64,000 nucleotides of DNA from Urophycis tenuis (lineage: Eukaryota > Chordata > Actinopteri > Gadiformes > Phycidae): NCBI GenBank assembly GCA_036785325.1, contig JAXIVH010000018.1, positions 6,890,492-6,954,491 on the forward strand. Reading direction: 5' to 3'. The notes beneath the pieces are model-generated. The model saw only the letters and a list, made by a program, of their open reading frames with translations. It ran no database searches and was not told where the DNA came from. This document shows positions 29,640 to 41,073 of this stretch, piece after piece. The translations under genes were made by a program, and so were the position numbers. Numbering within the stretch: the first letter of the stretch is position 1; each line of letters starts with the position of its first letter.

Positions 29640-32575
29640 GATGTTGATATCCCTGACTCGTACCTACGGCGCCGATGAGACTCTGTGGAGTTCAATTGAG
29701 TGGTGGCATCCTTCGGGTTGTCAAGTGGGCGCCCTCTTTCCTTGATGTTTCGCTGATTGGCCCACGACACCTCCAGAGGGTTCAGCAGTGAGACCCAGCG
29801 TCCCAGGTTCACTCCCTAGATGCCACCAACTCAGTTGAAGGCCCAGGTCGGATCCTTTCTCTTCATCCACAGCCACTGGCTCCCCTTTTCAGCAGCCATG
29901 GAGAGGTCTCTAACTGCTTGCCTGTGGGCCTTCCCTCGCACTCCCACCTCCCTGAGTAGCCTGGATGTTGACGTGGCTATGAACCCTCTGAAGCCAACTT
30001 CCACTGGGCGAACCATCGCTTTCCAGCCTTGTTGCTGAGCATCTGCAGCGAGTTCAGCGTACCTCAGCTTCTTCCGCTCGTAGGCCTCCTCCACTGTGCC
30101 CTCCCAGGGCACTGTGAGCTCTATGATGTAGACGAGCTTGAGCGAGGGTGACCACAGAACAAGGTCTGGTCGCAAGTTGGTGGATGCGATCTCTGTTGGG
30201 AAGCAGAGTTTCTTGCCCAGGTCTGCCAGCAGCTTCCAGTCATGTGCTCTGCCCAGCTGCCCAGTGTCAGCCCTTGTGGTGGTGAGGCTGGCTTGACCCT
30301 CTCGGACAAAAGGCGTTGGCTGCCAGCGGGATGACGGGGGAGGAAGGGCATTCACTCTTGTCTGCTGATTTTCCAGCACTGCTGCGACACACTTTAACAC
30401 CTGGTTGTGCCGCCAGGTGTAACGGCCTTGGGTGAGGCTGGTCTTGCATCCCACCAAGATGTGCTTCAGTGTTGCTGAGCCTGCTGGACATAGAGGGCAC
30501 GTGGAATCTTCACCATACCACTGGTTAAGGTTTGCAGGAGAGGGCAACACATCATAGGCAGCCCTGATGGTAAAGCTTGCCCTGAATGCCTCCATCTCCC
30601 ACAGATCTTTCCAGGAGTTCTTCCTCTTCTCCACTCCTTCCCATGCCATCCACTGCCCTTGCTTTGCCTGCGACACAGCTTGTGCGCGCCTTCCTGCTTC
30701 CTCTTCCCACCGTATCTCCTGGACCACCAGCTTGCGTCTCTCAGCTGGATTGGCCTTGCTCCAGGCTGGTGTACTGGCCCCAAGACCACGACCACTCCTT
30801 CCCTCCTGAACTCGGCCCACGATGTCCCTGTGTCTGAGTGCTGCCTTTGCCTGCTCCGTTGCGACCAACGGGGTCCACTTCCTTCCCGTGGCCAGGATGG
30901 GTGCAGCTTGGGCTACAAATGGATCGCTCGAATCCAGTAGCATCATCTCCAGTCTGACTTTGGCGCACTTGTACTCCTCTGCCAGACCGGAAATGGGCAG
31001 GTGTAACATCCCTTTGCCGTAGAGCCCAATGCTGCTGAGACACCTGGGAAGGCCAAGCCACTTCCTTGCGTATGAAGTAACCAGCCTCTCCAGTTTTTCC
31101 ACCTTCGAGAGTGGAACTTCATAGAGGGTTAGTGGCCACAGGAGATGTGGAAGTAGTCCATACTGCATGCACCAGAGCTTCAACTTGCCCGGCAACAGGG
31201 TTCTGTCGATGTTCTCCAGGCCGTTGGCTACTTCCTTCCTGAGCTGCTCCACTTGCTCTTTGTCCTTGAGGGAGGCATCATACCATCGACCTAGGCTCTT
31301 CACAGGCTTCTCGGAAACCGTTGGGATGGGTTCCTCACCAACATGGAAGCGGTGGTCTGACAGCTTCCCCTTGATAATGGATATGCTTCTGGACTTGCTC
31401 GGCTTGATCTTCATGCGGGCCATCTTGATGTTTTTCTGGAGCTTTCCTAACCGCCGAACTGTGCAGGCCTTGGTTGTGGTCAAGGTTGTGAGGTCATCCA
31501 TATAGGCTCTGACCGGCGGCAGCCTCAGCCCAGGTTTTATTCGCTGTCCGCCAACCACCCATCGCGAGGCCCGTATAATGACCTCCATGGCTAGGGTGAA
31601 AGCCAGCGGGGAGATGGTGCAGCCGGCCATGATTCCCACTTCCAGATGTTGCCATGCCGTGGTGTACTCTGCTGTTGTCACGCAGAGCTGGATGTCCTGG
31701 AAGTAGGCCTTGACAAGGGTTGTAAGCGCTGGTGGGACTCTGAAATAGTCAAAGGCTGTCCACAGGAGGTTGTGAGGGACTGAACCAAAGGCGTTCGCAA
31801 GATCCAGGAACACCACGTGGAGATCTTTTCCCTCCTTCTTGGCGACCTGGATCTGATGCCAGATGACACTAGCATGTTCCACACATCCTGAGAAGCCTGA
31901 GATGCCTGCTTTCTGGATTGACGTGTCAATCAGGTTGTTACTTTGCAGGAATCCTGCCAGCCTATGAGCAACCACACTGAAGAAGATTTTTCCCTCGACA
32001 TTTAGAAGGCTGATCTGGCAGAACTGGCCGATTTCTGAAGAGTCCTTCTCCTTAGGGATAAGGGTCCCTCCGGCTCTCCGCCAGGATGTTGGTATCTCCT
32101 TCTTTTTCCACACGACCTTCATCAGCTTCCAGAGGAATCGCAGGACATCTGGTGCGTTTTTGTAGAGCCTGTATGGAACTCCGTTGGGGCCTGGAGCTGA
32201 CGCGGCCCTTGCTCTACGCACAGTTTTGTCAACTTCAATCCACCTGGGTGGACTGATGTCTAGCTCATGCTCTGGTGGACTGAGTGGTGGCATGTCAGAT
32301 GGAAGTGGGACCTCCTCCTGGTGTCGGTCATCTTTGCAGGACTTTTTCAGATGTTCTTCCAGGTTGGCCTTTGACACTGAGAGAGTTCCGCTCTTCTCCT
32401 TTGTGAAGAGTCTCTTCACAAATTTGAAGGGGTCTTTGTAGAAGCGGGATCTTTTTTTTTCCTTCCCTCTGCGCTTCTTCAGGAGGTTTTCAGCTCTCCT
32501 CAGTGTGGTAAGTCTGCTCTGGATCTCCTCCTGCAGCAGGTTTATTCCCTCCTTCTCTTCCTCTGTGGCCTTCCT
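29640..32575 (-). mobile_element. R2-group LINE (NeSL/R2-like, restriction-like endonuclease), 5'-truncated
   Basis: A non-LTR retrotransposon of the ancient group in which the endonuclease lies C-terminal to the reverse transcriptase. The coding part ends at 29831, followed by a 3' untranslated stretch to about 29640 (limit uncertain). The upstream limit is near 32575, where LINE homology gives way to AT-rich flank. The N-terminal DNA-binding fingers expected for the group are missing. Clade within the group (NeSL, HERO, R4/Rex6 or R2) is not decided by eye. Confidence 0.8.
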
Positions 32576-32782
32576 ATATACATATACTTGAATATGTATA
32601 CAAAACATATGTATGTATACATATATGTTAATGCAAACATGGCAGGCAATATTACAGAAAACCACTGTTTGGACAACTTTTGCATTGAAAGATAACTTTG
32701 GTACACTTTGGTAATCGTTGGCTATAAAAAAAAGATAAAAGGTTAAACATTTACAAATCAGTTCTTTCATAACCCTGATCAT
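29831..32782 (-). CDS. Reverse transcriptase plus restriction-like endonuclease ORF
   Basis: 983-aa open frame; the first about 68 residues are hydrophobic, low-complexity flank and not part of the LINE protein. RT begins near residue 175 with ASAPGPNGVPYR; LDLANAFGSVPH is near 320 and the catalytic YMDDLTTL near 427. A C-x2-C-x7-H-x4-C knuckle (CPLCPAGSATLKHILVGC) lies near 760-780. The endonuclease core is near 870-895: PDLVLW then IIELTVPWE, the PD...(E)-x-x pattern of PD-(D/E)XK enzymes. The protein ends KRKDPTWAFN. No internal stop occurs over about 2.7 kb of element, suggesting a relatively young copy. Translation from the first ATG is doubtful because the native N-terminus is lost. Confidence 0.85.
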   Translation of the reverse strand: MIRVMKELICKCLTFYLFFIANDYQSVPKLSFNAKVVQTVVFCNIACHVCINIYVYIHMFCIHIQVYVYRKATEEEKEGINLLQEEIQSRLTTLRRAENLLKKRRGKEKKRSRFYKDPFKFVKRLFTKEKSGTLSVSKANLEEHLKKSCKDDRHQEEVPLPSDMPPLSPPEHELDISPPRWIEVDKTVRRARAASAPGPNGVPYRLYKNAPDVLRFLWKLMKVVWKKKEIPTSWRRAGGTLIPKEKDSSEIGQFCQISLLNVEGKIFFSVVAHRLAGFLQSNNLIDTSIQKAGISGFSGCVEHASVIWHQIQVAKKEGKDLHVVFLDLANAFGSVPHNLLWTAFDYFRVPPALTTLVKAYFQDIQLCVTTAEYTTAWQHLEVGIMAGCTISPLAFTLAMEVIIRASRWVVGGQRIKPGLRLPPVRAYMDDLTTLTTTKACTVRRLGKLQKNIKMARMKIKPSKSRSISIIKGKLSDHRFHVGEEPIPTVSEKPVKSLGRWYDASLKDKEQVEQLRKEVANGLENIDRTLLPGKLKLWCMQYGLLPHLLWPLTLYEVPLSKVEKLERLVTSYARKWLGLPRCLSSIGLYGKGMLHLPISGLAEEYKCAKVRLEMMLLDSSDPFVAQAAPILATGRKWTPLVATEQAKAALRHRDIVGRVQEGRSGRGLGASTPAWSKANPAERRKLVVQEIRWEEEAGRRAQAVSQAKQGQWMAWEGVEKRKNSWKDLWEMEAFRASFTIRAAYDVLPSPANLNQWYGEDSTCPLCPAGSATLKHILVGCKTSLTQGRYTWRHNQVLKCVAAVLENQQTRVNALPPPSSRWQPTPFVREGQASLTTTRADTGQLGRAHDWKLLADLGKKLCFPTEIASTNLRPDLVLWSPSLKLVYIIELTVPWEGTVEEAYERKKLRYAELAADAQQQGWKAMVRPVEVGFRGFIATSTSRLLREVGVRGKAHRQAVRDLSMAAEKGSQWLWMKRKDPTWAFN

Positions 32783-33258
32783 CGTGTGAAATTAAAGTGT
32801 GTCCACCACCCTGATGTACAGCAGATCAGCCTTCCAGTTGGTATGTTGGAACACTGATCTGTCCATCACGCATCTCGCTGGACACATTAGGTTGACATTT
32901 CAAATTAACTTTCAAATGGCTTGCAGTATGCATTGATACTTTTATTAAATATGGTGAAGTTAAGTAGACTATTGGGAAGTAAAAGTATTTTTACTATTGA
33001 TTTACAAGTCAGGACTACCCCTGTTACTAAATGCTATTGATAGCAATTTATAACTAGAAAGTACATTTCCTGAAGAAAATGTGAAGTGGGCTAGCTGACT
33101 GCAACCGGATGTATTGCTTAAGCAAAACAGCTCTGTGTTGCTTAATTCTAACGCAGAATGCCATTCTTCCTTTGCCTGGGTCCTTTTTATAATCGTCTGC
33201 ACTGATGTTTGTGATAGAGTGCACTAGGTCAGTGGTTCCTAACCCAGTCCTCAAGGAC

Positions 33259-33298
33259 CCCCTCCCCCCCTCCCCTCCAGTGGGGGGGAGGGGGGGGT
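33259..33298. repeat. C-rich/G-rich inverted stretch (quadruplex-prone)
   Basis: CCCCCTCCCCCCCTCCCC is followed after a short loop by GGGGGGGAGGGGGGGG. The arms can pair as a hairpin, and each strand has runs suited to G-quadruplex or i-motif folding. It may mark the centre of a small MITE. Confidence 0.6.
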
Positions 33299-33394
33299 GA
33301 GGCTGCGGTGTGTATTGATTGCAACTGTCACTTTGTCCCTCACTCTGCTTCTCTTCAAACTGCCACTGTTCTCTATGAGGAAACTCAAATCCAT

Positions 33395-33735
33395 CTATCT
33401 CAAAAAGTATACATGTTTACTGTTCACAGCTTAGATATCTACACCGTAGGAATCCAGGGAAACGGACAAACAGTTTGATATATAATATGTCTATGTCGCT
33501 TACAAATTGTAGGAGTATTAAGTTAGAAAACAGGTACGAATTTGAAATGAACAGCTGCGACCTAAAGTGGAGTGCCCATGTGTGTGTAGTGGAAGTGTGA
33601 GTGTCAAACAAACATCAATAATTCAAAAACTATGAATGGTATCGCTTAGATATTTGAATGTGAGTGACAGCATGAAAATGTGAACCTTTTGATGTATAAT
33701 ATGTGAAAGTACTGTGAAAATTGTAGGAGTGGCGG
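33395..33735 (+). repeat. Two diverged tandem units, period about 215 bp
   Basis: GCTTAGATATCTAC / GCTTAGATATTTGA, TTTGATATATAATATG / TTTTGATGTATAATATG (33472 and 33687) and AAATTGTAGGAGT / AAAATTGTAGGAGT recur in the same order about 215 bp apart. No coding sense is visible in either unit. Confidence 0.55.
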
Positions 33736-34682
33736 CAGTTTACAAAATGTGTGGATATTTTCAAATCACCAACTGCCATCACTCTAACAACTGAACATTC
33801 CATCATTCATTTCAATGGGACAAAATGTATTAATAAAACTTTAATATCTTAAAAGATATCAAAAATAAAAATACACTGTTGATTCCTAAAGTAGCTGAAT
33901 GTTTGAATGAAGTTTCTAGCACAAAGAATGTAGTAGTTAAGCAGTTAAGCATTTTCGAGAGAACATATAATAAAGAAAGAAAGAAATAGTGGGAAAACAA
34001 TAGTGTGCTCGCTAAAAACTAGCCCGCTAATTATAGAACAGCTAGTTTCTGACAAAATCATTTGATTGGACAAGAAGCATTCCATCCATTCCGTGTTATA
34101 TATAGAGTATAACAGCACTTTTTACTATCATACATCAATCCTCTTCAAAGGTGTTTCTTACAACCATAAAAACATGAAGATCATTGAACGTTGGAGCAAA
34201 GTAGTGTTTGATTAAGCCGCTAACTCATCGCACAGGTTTCACAATAAATGCAAACATACAGATAAATGTAGATGATACAAAGCAGCTGGCCTGTGGGTAT
34301 GTGCACACCTACACAAAATAGCAAGCTAGTGTACAGGAAAATGTTTGTTTAAATATACAAACAAATGATGCTTATTACTGTTATCTATTAAATTACTGCT
34401 GTAGAACTGTTGCATAAAAGCAATAACACAATCAAGGTTGTGCTGTTATACTGAATATCAGCAGTGTGTGACCTTGTGATTGCTTACAAGTCAAATATAT
34501 GGCTTATAAAAGACAAAGATTCCAAAGATTTCAAGAGCATTAAAGCATCATGCTAGTCTTGAAACTAAGACCAAAATTTGGCTTAAGTATTGTTTAAAAT
34601 TGTTTAACACCAGAGGACACTATTAGCTATACATCAATGGTGTTCAGCATTTTGTATATGTTATCGATTTTCTCTACTTCCA

Positions 34683-37600
34683 TTAGAACACTGAAGATAA
34701 TGGGCAGTACTGTAATCCTTTAGCCAGCACCATGAGAGCTTCTCCATCTTTGGTTTCATCCAACACCAGCTGTAGGAAGCCTGCGCTCACCTGAGACACA
34801 CTGGAACAAAACAACATATGTAAATGTAATGGCATTCCAGACCGGTGTCTGGAATGCCATTGTAAATGGACCTTATATCGCATGAGGAAAATGTTTGCTT
34901 CTCAGAGCCATAATATCTAATTATACAAAATATCATTAAACATTTTTGGGAAAAACTAAAAAAAATGTATCAGGGGAACAGGGCATTCACTGGGGTAGAC
35001 ATTTGGACTATGAATACATTTATGACGAGTACCAGTCATTTTACTTAAATTTGCACTGGGCTTTTTACAATTGAAGATGTTTCGCCGTTGACCATAAATA
35101 GGTAGTAATAACTCACTCCAAAACTCCGCTCTCTGCCATCAGCTGTTTTGTTAGCTCCGCTAGGTGAGAGAACTGCCCGAGCGTTGCTGGTGAATGCACG
35201 TTGTTGAGAATGTCCGTTTGGACAAAGGTCGGGCAAATAGTGTTAAAACGTACACCATAGCCTGACATCTTAGAGGCAGCCTGGAACATTGAAGAGAAAA
35301 CACACACATTGCCCAGTTGTTCAGGAACCAAATCGGTTCCATTCAACAAACCAAAGGTGGAGAGGCACAGCAATACATAACACATGAATCATGGGGCTGA
35401 TGGAATAACATTGGTTCACTGGCATAAGTCGATGAACCAGACAGAGGCTTACAATAAGAACAATGTGGGAAAGCTCTGGTCAAACCTCGGCTCCCTATCC
35501 ATGAGGACAAAGATGCTGCCTACCGCCATGGCTCTTGTGAACCCGACCACCCCGAACTTGGTTGCTGTATACACAGGAGCAGATGGTAGCGGCCCAAGTC
35601 CTGCAACACACACACAAACACATGGAGGGGTTCAATACAGTCGAGCAGGGTAAAAACCATTAAAGAGACAAGTGCACGTCGTACAACAAAACCACTTGTA
35701 TGGGTGTGTATATCTCCCTCTCAAATGATCTGATATGTATCTAGACACATGGTCACTTGATAGGATACAAAAGCCATACAGACACATCTTTAATAATAGG
35801 ATCAACAGTGGTCCAAAGCTGAATCAGCTCGGGTCAATTCAATTTCAGCCCTGATTCAATCAAATTTGATATATTTCATTGCATAAAGAGTTTTTACATT
35901 TATGTGTAGACCTACAACAAATAGTCGGACTATGTTGATTAGTCAATTGTTTGCGCATGCGTGTGTGTGTATACACACACTGGGGAAAATAAGTATTGAA
36001 CACATCGTTTTTCTCAGTAAATATATTTCTCATGGGGCTATTGCTATTTGAGTTGTCACCAGATATCAGTAACAACCCAAGGTATCCACACATACAAAGA
36101 AATCAAAACATACATGTCCATAAATGAAGTTGTGTGTTATAAAGTGGAATGAGACAGGGAATAAGAGTTGAACACATGAAGAAAAGGAGGTGCAAAAAGG
36201 CATGGACAGCCAAGAAACCAGCTGAAGTCTGTCAATGTTTACAAATCCCACTTCTGGTTTAGTCCTAACTGATGCCTATAAAAAGGTTTCTCATTACCAA
36301 GGTGTGACACAACGGCTATCTCATGATGGGTGATGATGTGGGAAGCAAAGAGCTCACTCAAGACCTTCACAACCTTATTTTTGCAAAAAAAACATACCCT
36401 GGTGGTAGGCAACATACTGTAACGTCCTGGGTGTGTTTAAGTTCTTGTATAATGTGTATAATGGTGTGTTAGTGTGTTGTGTGTGTTATGTTGTCTCTGT
36501 GCCTATGTCCTTGCTCTCTGCTGCTGACAGCGCCTGTAGAGCCATGTCAGGAGGTTGGCAGAGTAGCGGGGGGGCGGAGACACCTGGCTATCAGGAGAAG
36601 TTACTGGTTGTTGTGTGTGTGTCGGGTTGGGTATAGCACAGTACCAGGTTTCGGCGTGGTCCTAGCCATAATAACGTTTTTTCTCCCCAAATAAAAAGAG
36701 TAATTCCTATTCTTAAATAAACCAGCTGAAATGATCTCAGTGTCCGTTTAACTGTGAACATTAAAATACTTCATATAAAGACATATGTGTAAAACCAAAA
36801 CTATGATTTTGGTTTGAGGCCTAAGGCCCCATTAATATATGGCCTCCCTTCTCCCTGGTATCCATAAAGTTAATCACCATGGCAAAGAAAGTTAAGATTT
36901 TAAACAATAAAAGAAGAAGTTATTTTCCGATACAAGTGGGTTGTGAGCCCCATTGTTGAGCTGAACGTGGTGTTGTACACCTTCTTTCTGCTGGTATCGC
37001 TGCTATGTGAACAGCGGGGTTCGTACCTGCTAGGGACGCGATGTTGATGACCACTCCTCCCTGGCCTCCGCTCAGCTGGCTCATGTGTTCCACAGCCAAG
37101 TAGGACCCTCGAATAACGCCCATCTGGGGGGCAGGGGGAAGCTTCATAAAGCCTACCTCGGTAACACAAGCATCTCTCAAGGAAAAATACATTTCAAATG
37201 AAATATATATACAACCAGGTTTCTCGGTTTTACCAGATTAACGGAGACTGTCTTGTCCCAGTCACTTTCATTGACGATGCCCGCGTTGTTGCAGAGAATA
37301 TCTAGTTGTCCAAATGTCTCAACGGCTTTCTGTAGGGCAGCTGTTTGAAACCAAACAAAATCCAATTATGCAGTCGAGTCATTGCCCTTCATGTTTTACT
37401 TTTAATCACACACACAGTCCACATATATGTAAGTTAATACCTTTAAACTGCTGCTGTGATTGAACGTCGCAGGGGATGAACAGTGTTCGGTCCGGTCCAT
37501 ATTGCCCATCGAGGGACTTTTTCAGGCTCTTTCCGGCAACTTCAGCAACATCCAACAGTGCAACCTGCGAAAATACATGAATTATCCCCGTTTAGCACTT

Positions 37601-37787
37601 TTCGGTAAAAGCATTCATCTTACCTGAGCAAGTTAACCCCCATGCAGACTTGATCACTTTCGCAAAGAAATTCGGCAGGCAAGGGAAACGTTACCTTGGC
37701 ACCGTTTTGGAGAAGTATCTCAGAAATACCTTTCCCCAAACCATGCGCTGCTCCGGTCACAACCGCTATTTTGCCGTCTAACGCCAT
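34683..37787 (-). CDS. hpgd: 15-hydroxyprostaglandin dehydrogenase (NAD+), copy B, 7 exons
   Basis: Second complete hpgd. Exons on the minus strand: 37695-37787, 37441-37564, 37234-37340, 37027-37123, 35524-35600, 35117-35280, 34683-34800, all with GT/AG borders and consistent phase, giving 259 aa. The same NAD motif, D36, N107, S138, Y151 and K155 are kept. Compared with copy A: E101D in exon 3, then six changes clustered in exon 6 (M180T, N184T, R187Q, T192N, K208E, L214M) and a different C-terminus (LQYCPLSSVF). Exons 1, 2 and 4 are identical in nucleotides by eye. Both genes could be functional, with substrate-lid/C-terminal differences; which is ancestral is unknown. Confidence 0.92.
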
Positions 37788-37929
37788 CTCGTCCACACAA
37801 CTGGACTCTGGTTTTCACTTTTCCAAAGTTGGTGTAACGGGAGAAAGGCACAGCGGACCGCTTTGACTGTTTATTAAGTAGAGAGAATTGCTCAACATAC
37901 CCACACGACTCCACCCACGAACACACTAG

Positions 37930-37951
37930 CACACACACACACACACACACA

Positions 37952-38005
<54 letters not shown>

Positions 38006-38034
38006 AACGCACACGAACACACAGACACACACAC
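37930..38034. repeat. (AC)n/(GCAC)n microsatellite upstream of hpgd copy B
   Basis: Shorter homologue of the tract at 8721-8890, with a GCAC block at about 37952-37971 and an AAACAAACGC interruption. It starts about 140 bp upstream of the start codon. Confidence 0.95.
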
Positions 38035-38460
38035 AGGATGATGAAGACGGGCCTGCCCCCCTCTAAACAAACACTGGTGACGGCGCACCAAAAGGAACAA
38101 ACTCCCAACTGTACACCAAAGACACCCAAAAGCAATAACCGATCATTAAAATACATGAAAACTTACATCATCGCTGCATTTTTATTTCCTCTGCAGAAAG
38201 TTGTCAATTAAATCCTTAAAGATGAACTGAACTGAAATAATCAACATTGATAACTTGTTAGTTATTACCATAATAAAAAAATGACACAAAAAAAAAAAAA
38301 AAAAAAAATCAATACATAGCTTTTTTAAGCATCACAAAAATTGTGTTTATTGGTATTAGAACGCCGCCATTTTCGGTGACGTCACGGGCATGGTGCGACC
38401 GTAGGTCATTGGAAGTTCTATAGGCAGAAGCTGCAGACCCGCGAACGTCTTCTACTGTCT

Positions 38461-38727
38461 ATGGTGGAAAATAGCGATTTTCACATAACAGGTTATGCGT
38501 TTGAGCCTGTGAGGGACATACCTATAGTGTCCGACTACCAAACAAAGCGGTGTAGCGCTGTCACGGCAAGACATGTTAGATGCACTTTGAGAGATACACC
38601 CCCGGATGAGCATCTAGATGCGAGGCGGATTCACGTGTCACGGTTTACTTTAGGTGGATGGATTGATGGATATTGCACAGATGGATATATCCACCGATCT
38701 TATTATGGAACTATTTCCTTGAGTTGA
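38461..38727 (+). pseudogene. Short unknown ORF, frameshifted homologue of 9331-9645
   Basis: 88 aa, same start MVENSDFHITGY. GGATATATCCACC (about 38685) replaces GGATATGCACC of copy A, so the last about 15 residues differ and the ORF ends early. I do not recognise the product. One of the two frames must be derived, which argues that the ORF is not under strong constraint. Confidence 0.2.
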
Positions 38728-38978
38728 ACTCTCTCTGCATCAGCGATCTGCTAGTCGGCGAACTTCATGGTGAGTAGACATTTGTGGAACTTTCTGTTTA
38801 CGGACCCGCCGTGGTTTAATTAGCAGCTACGAAACAGATCTGTGATATCGTCGGAGTCATAGTATATACACTTCACATGGTTGGAGTGCTAGTTTGTTGA
38901 GATTGACACGAGACTACATGTTCCAAATGTGTAGCTGCTAACCATTGCCCTAGGTTGGATCGTGTGGTCACTAATTTG

Positions 38979-39030
38979 GTGGTCGCTATATGGCAGTGTG
39001 CGTCTGGTTAAAAGCGGATGCGGTTGGCCG
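38979..39030. other. Filler segment replacing 2.37 kb of copy A
   Basis: About 50 bp with no counterpart in copy A at this place. It begins GGTCGCTATATGG, which echoes GGTCGCTAAT just upstream in A (9834-9843), as templated filler at a repaired break often does. Confidence 0.6.
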
Positions 39031-41073
39031 GGCGCATCCTCTTCCTCCATTTCCGTGGTGGCTGTGGTTCGGCGTGGTCGAGCGTTTGTTTGGCGCGCCC
39101 GCATCGAGGTGCCAACTCTTCCCGGTGCAGCGTGGCTGGCTGCTGGGGTCTTGGTGGCGGGCGGCTCCACTGGATCTGTGCGTGCGGCGAAGCGGCCACT
39201 CCGGTATGTAGGGTCTGCTTCTGTTGTTTTGCTTTTTGTCCTGCTCTCAGCTCATTAGGCCTTTCATATCATAGATAAGCGCGCAGTTGAGCCGTGGTCT
39301 GTGAGGCTTTCCTCCGACGCTCCCAGACTCTGAAGTGGTATGTATATATTTCTTTGATTAGGTTTTGGTAATATTTTTTTTGTCTAATTTAACTTATGCC
39401 TTTCCTCAGAGGCACCAGATTGTGGGCCGTCTTGGCCACCCTCCTTGAAGGATTCTTCCTGCTGTCTTGGCTCACTACTTTCTGTTCGGCTCTGCCCGGT
39501 GGAACCATAAACTGAATACAACTGGGTGGAACACCCCGCATGCAGGCTATTAGGCAGTGCGTCAGTGAGGCGGAACCGCTGCCTGCGCATCGTTAGCCTT
39601 CCGGCACTTTAAAATAACCCTCGGACCCATTTTAAACTGTTGGTTTCTTTTTTTTGTTAAATTTCTTATTTAGTTAATTAGCTATTGTATTTTTTTTCTT
39701 GTTTAATTGTATTCTTTTGTGTATTTTGCATTCTCCTGTGTTTAGTTTTTTGCTTTTCTTTTGCCTGTCCACACCAGTGTTCTTTTGCTGTGGCGTGTTT
39801 TAATAAGTTTCCCTTTGTGTTTAGGCGCTGAGGGCCCAAAGCGGCAGTACCCCTGGTGGCGGTGTTTTGTTCCACATCCCCTTTTGCTGTGTGTGTGTGT
39901 GTGTGTGTGTGTGTGGTATCACGGGTGGTTATTTTGAGGACCCCTCCCCTTTTTGGTTTGTCATTCTGCTGCTGACTGGTAAGCCCTCGCCCTAACTCCA
40001 CCCCCTTCTTCTCCTGCCGCAGTAATAATTTTATATTACTTGGTGTGTGTCAAAATTAAGTTGCTTCTCCTTTGTTATTATTTTGTGAAATAAAACTTAT
40101 TTTCTTTCGTAGCTAACCGTCTCTGGCCCGTGGTATCATAAGAACCTGTATAGTGTGATTGACTGCTTCCACCTATATCCTGGGGCAAGAGTCCCCAGGT
40201 GGCGTTGTCGCCCGTACTCTCGCTTACGTCCTATTACACACACATAGCTCATTACATTAACAACTGCTTATTTGCACATTCTGCTCTGCTTATTTACACT
40301 TTCTTAGTCAACAATAACTCTGCTTAACATCTGCTTATTTGCACATTCTGCTCTGCTTATTTGCACATTTTCTAAGTCAACGTTGACTCTGCTTATTTGA
40401 CTCTCACTTTTGACATGATCTTAGAATGTTTTAAATCACTCATGATTTATTTTGATATTCATCATGAAGTGATTGGTGGGAGTGTAAATAACTACTTTTT
40501 GGATTTTTGCTGTTGCTTGAATTGTGCTATTTAACAATAATATGGGTTGGGCAAAGTGCAAATATTTATGCAATATTTTTGATATTTTTTATTTGATATG
40601 ACGTGTGTACGTGTGGGTGCGCGATATGACCGGAAATGCCTTCACCTGTATGATATTTGTCCCAGCGGTAGCCCCGTAGTTTGTTTTTTTTACAAAGGAA
40701 ATGAGTTTGAAAGTAGCTGGCGGGCCCTTGCATTATGATGGGATTTTACTCTGTGATCCTTGTAACTGGTATTGCACTTTGTTTGCACATTTGCACTTTA
40801 TTCGTGGGAACCTGTTAATGAAAGGAGAAATCACTATCTGAATTGGATTGTAATCTTGCATGCCTTGGGGAGTGCAGCGAGATATGATTGTGGTTTCTTT
40901 TACTTTGTTTATGAAGATTTTGTATCAAGATTTTATAGCTATGTAATTTGTGTGATTCATATAAATCATACGTATGTATTTACCGGTAGTGTGTAAATTA
41001 GTACCGTGTGAACCGAGTGAAATGTTTGTATTTGTTTCAACACAGTTTTCACGCTGCATGGTGACGACGCAAG
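39031..41073. other. Unassigned block shared by both copies (B)
   Basis: Near-identical to 12221-14263, including the TG microsatellite (about 39887-39914), the CTGCTTATTTGCACATT run and the R90 repeat at 40502-40590. No supportable gene. Confidence 0.5.

Larger units (their letters stand above)
32783..34564. other. Spacer between duplication copies, non-coding
   Basis: About 1.8 kb without a supportable gene. It includes a C-rich/G-rich inverted stretch at 33259-33298, following CAGTGGTTCCTAACCCAGTCCTC (33232 on), which resembles the tip of a small hAT-type MITE. It also includes two diverged tandem units (33380-33780) and AT-rich DNA. Short ORFs are not conserved anywhere else in the window. 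Confidence 0.5.
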
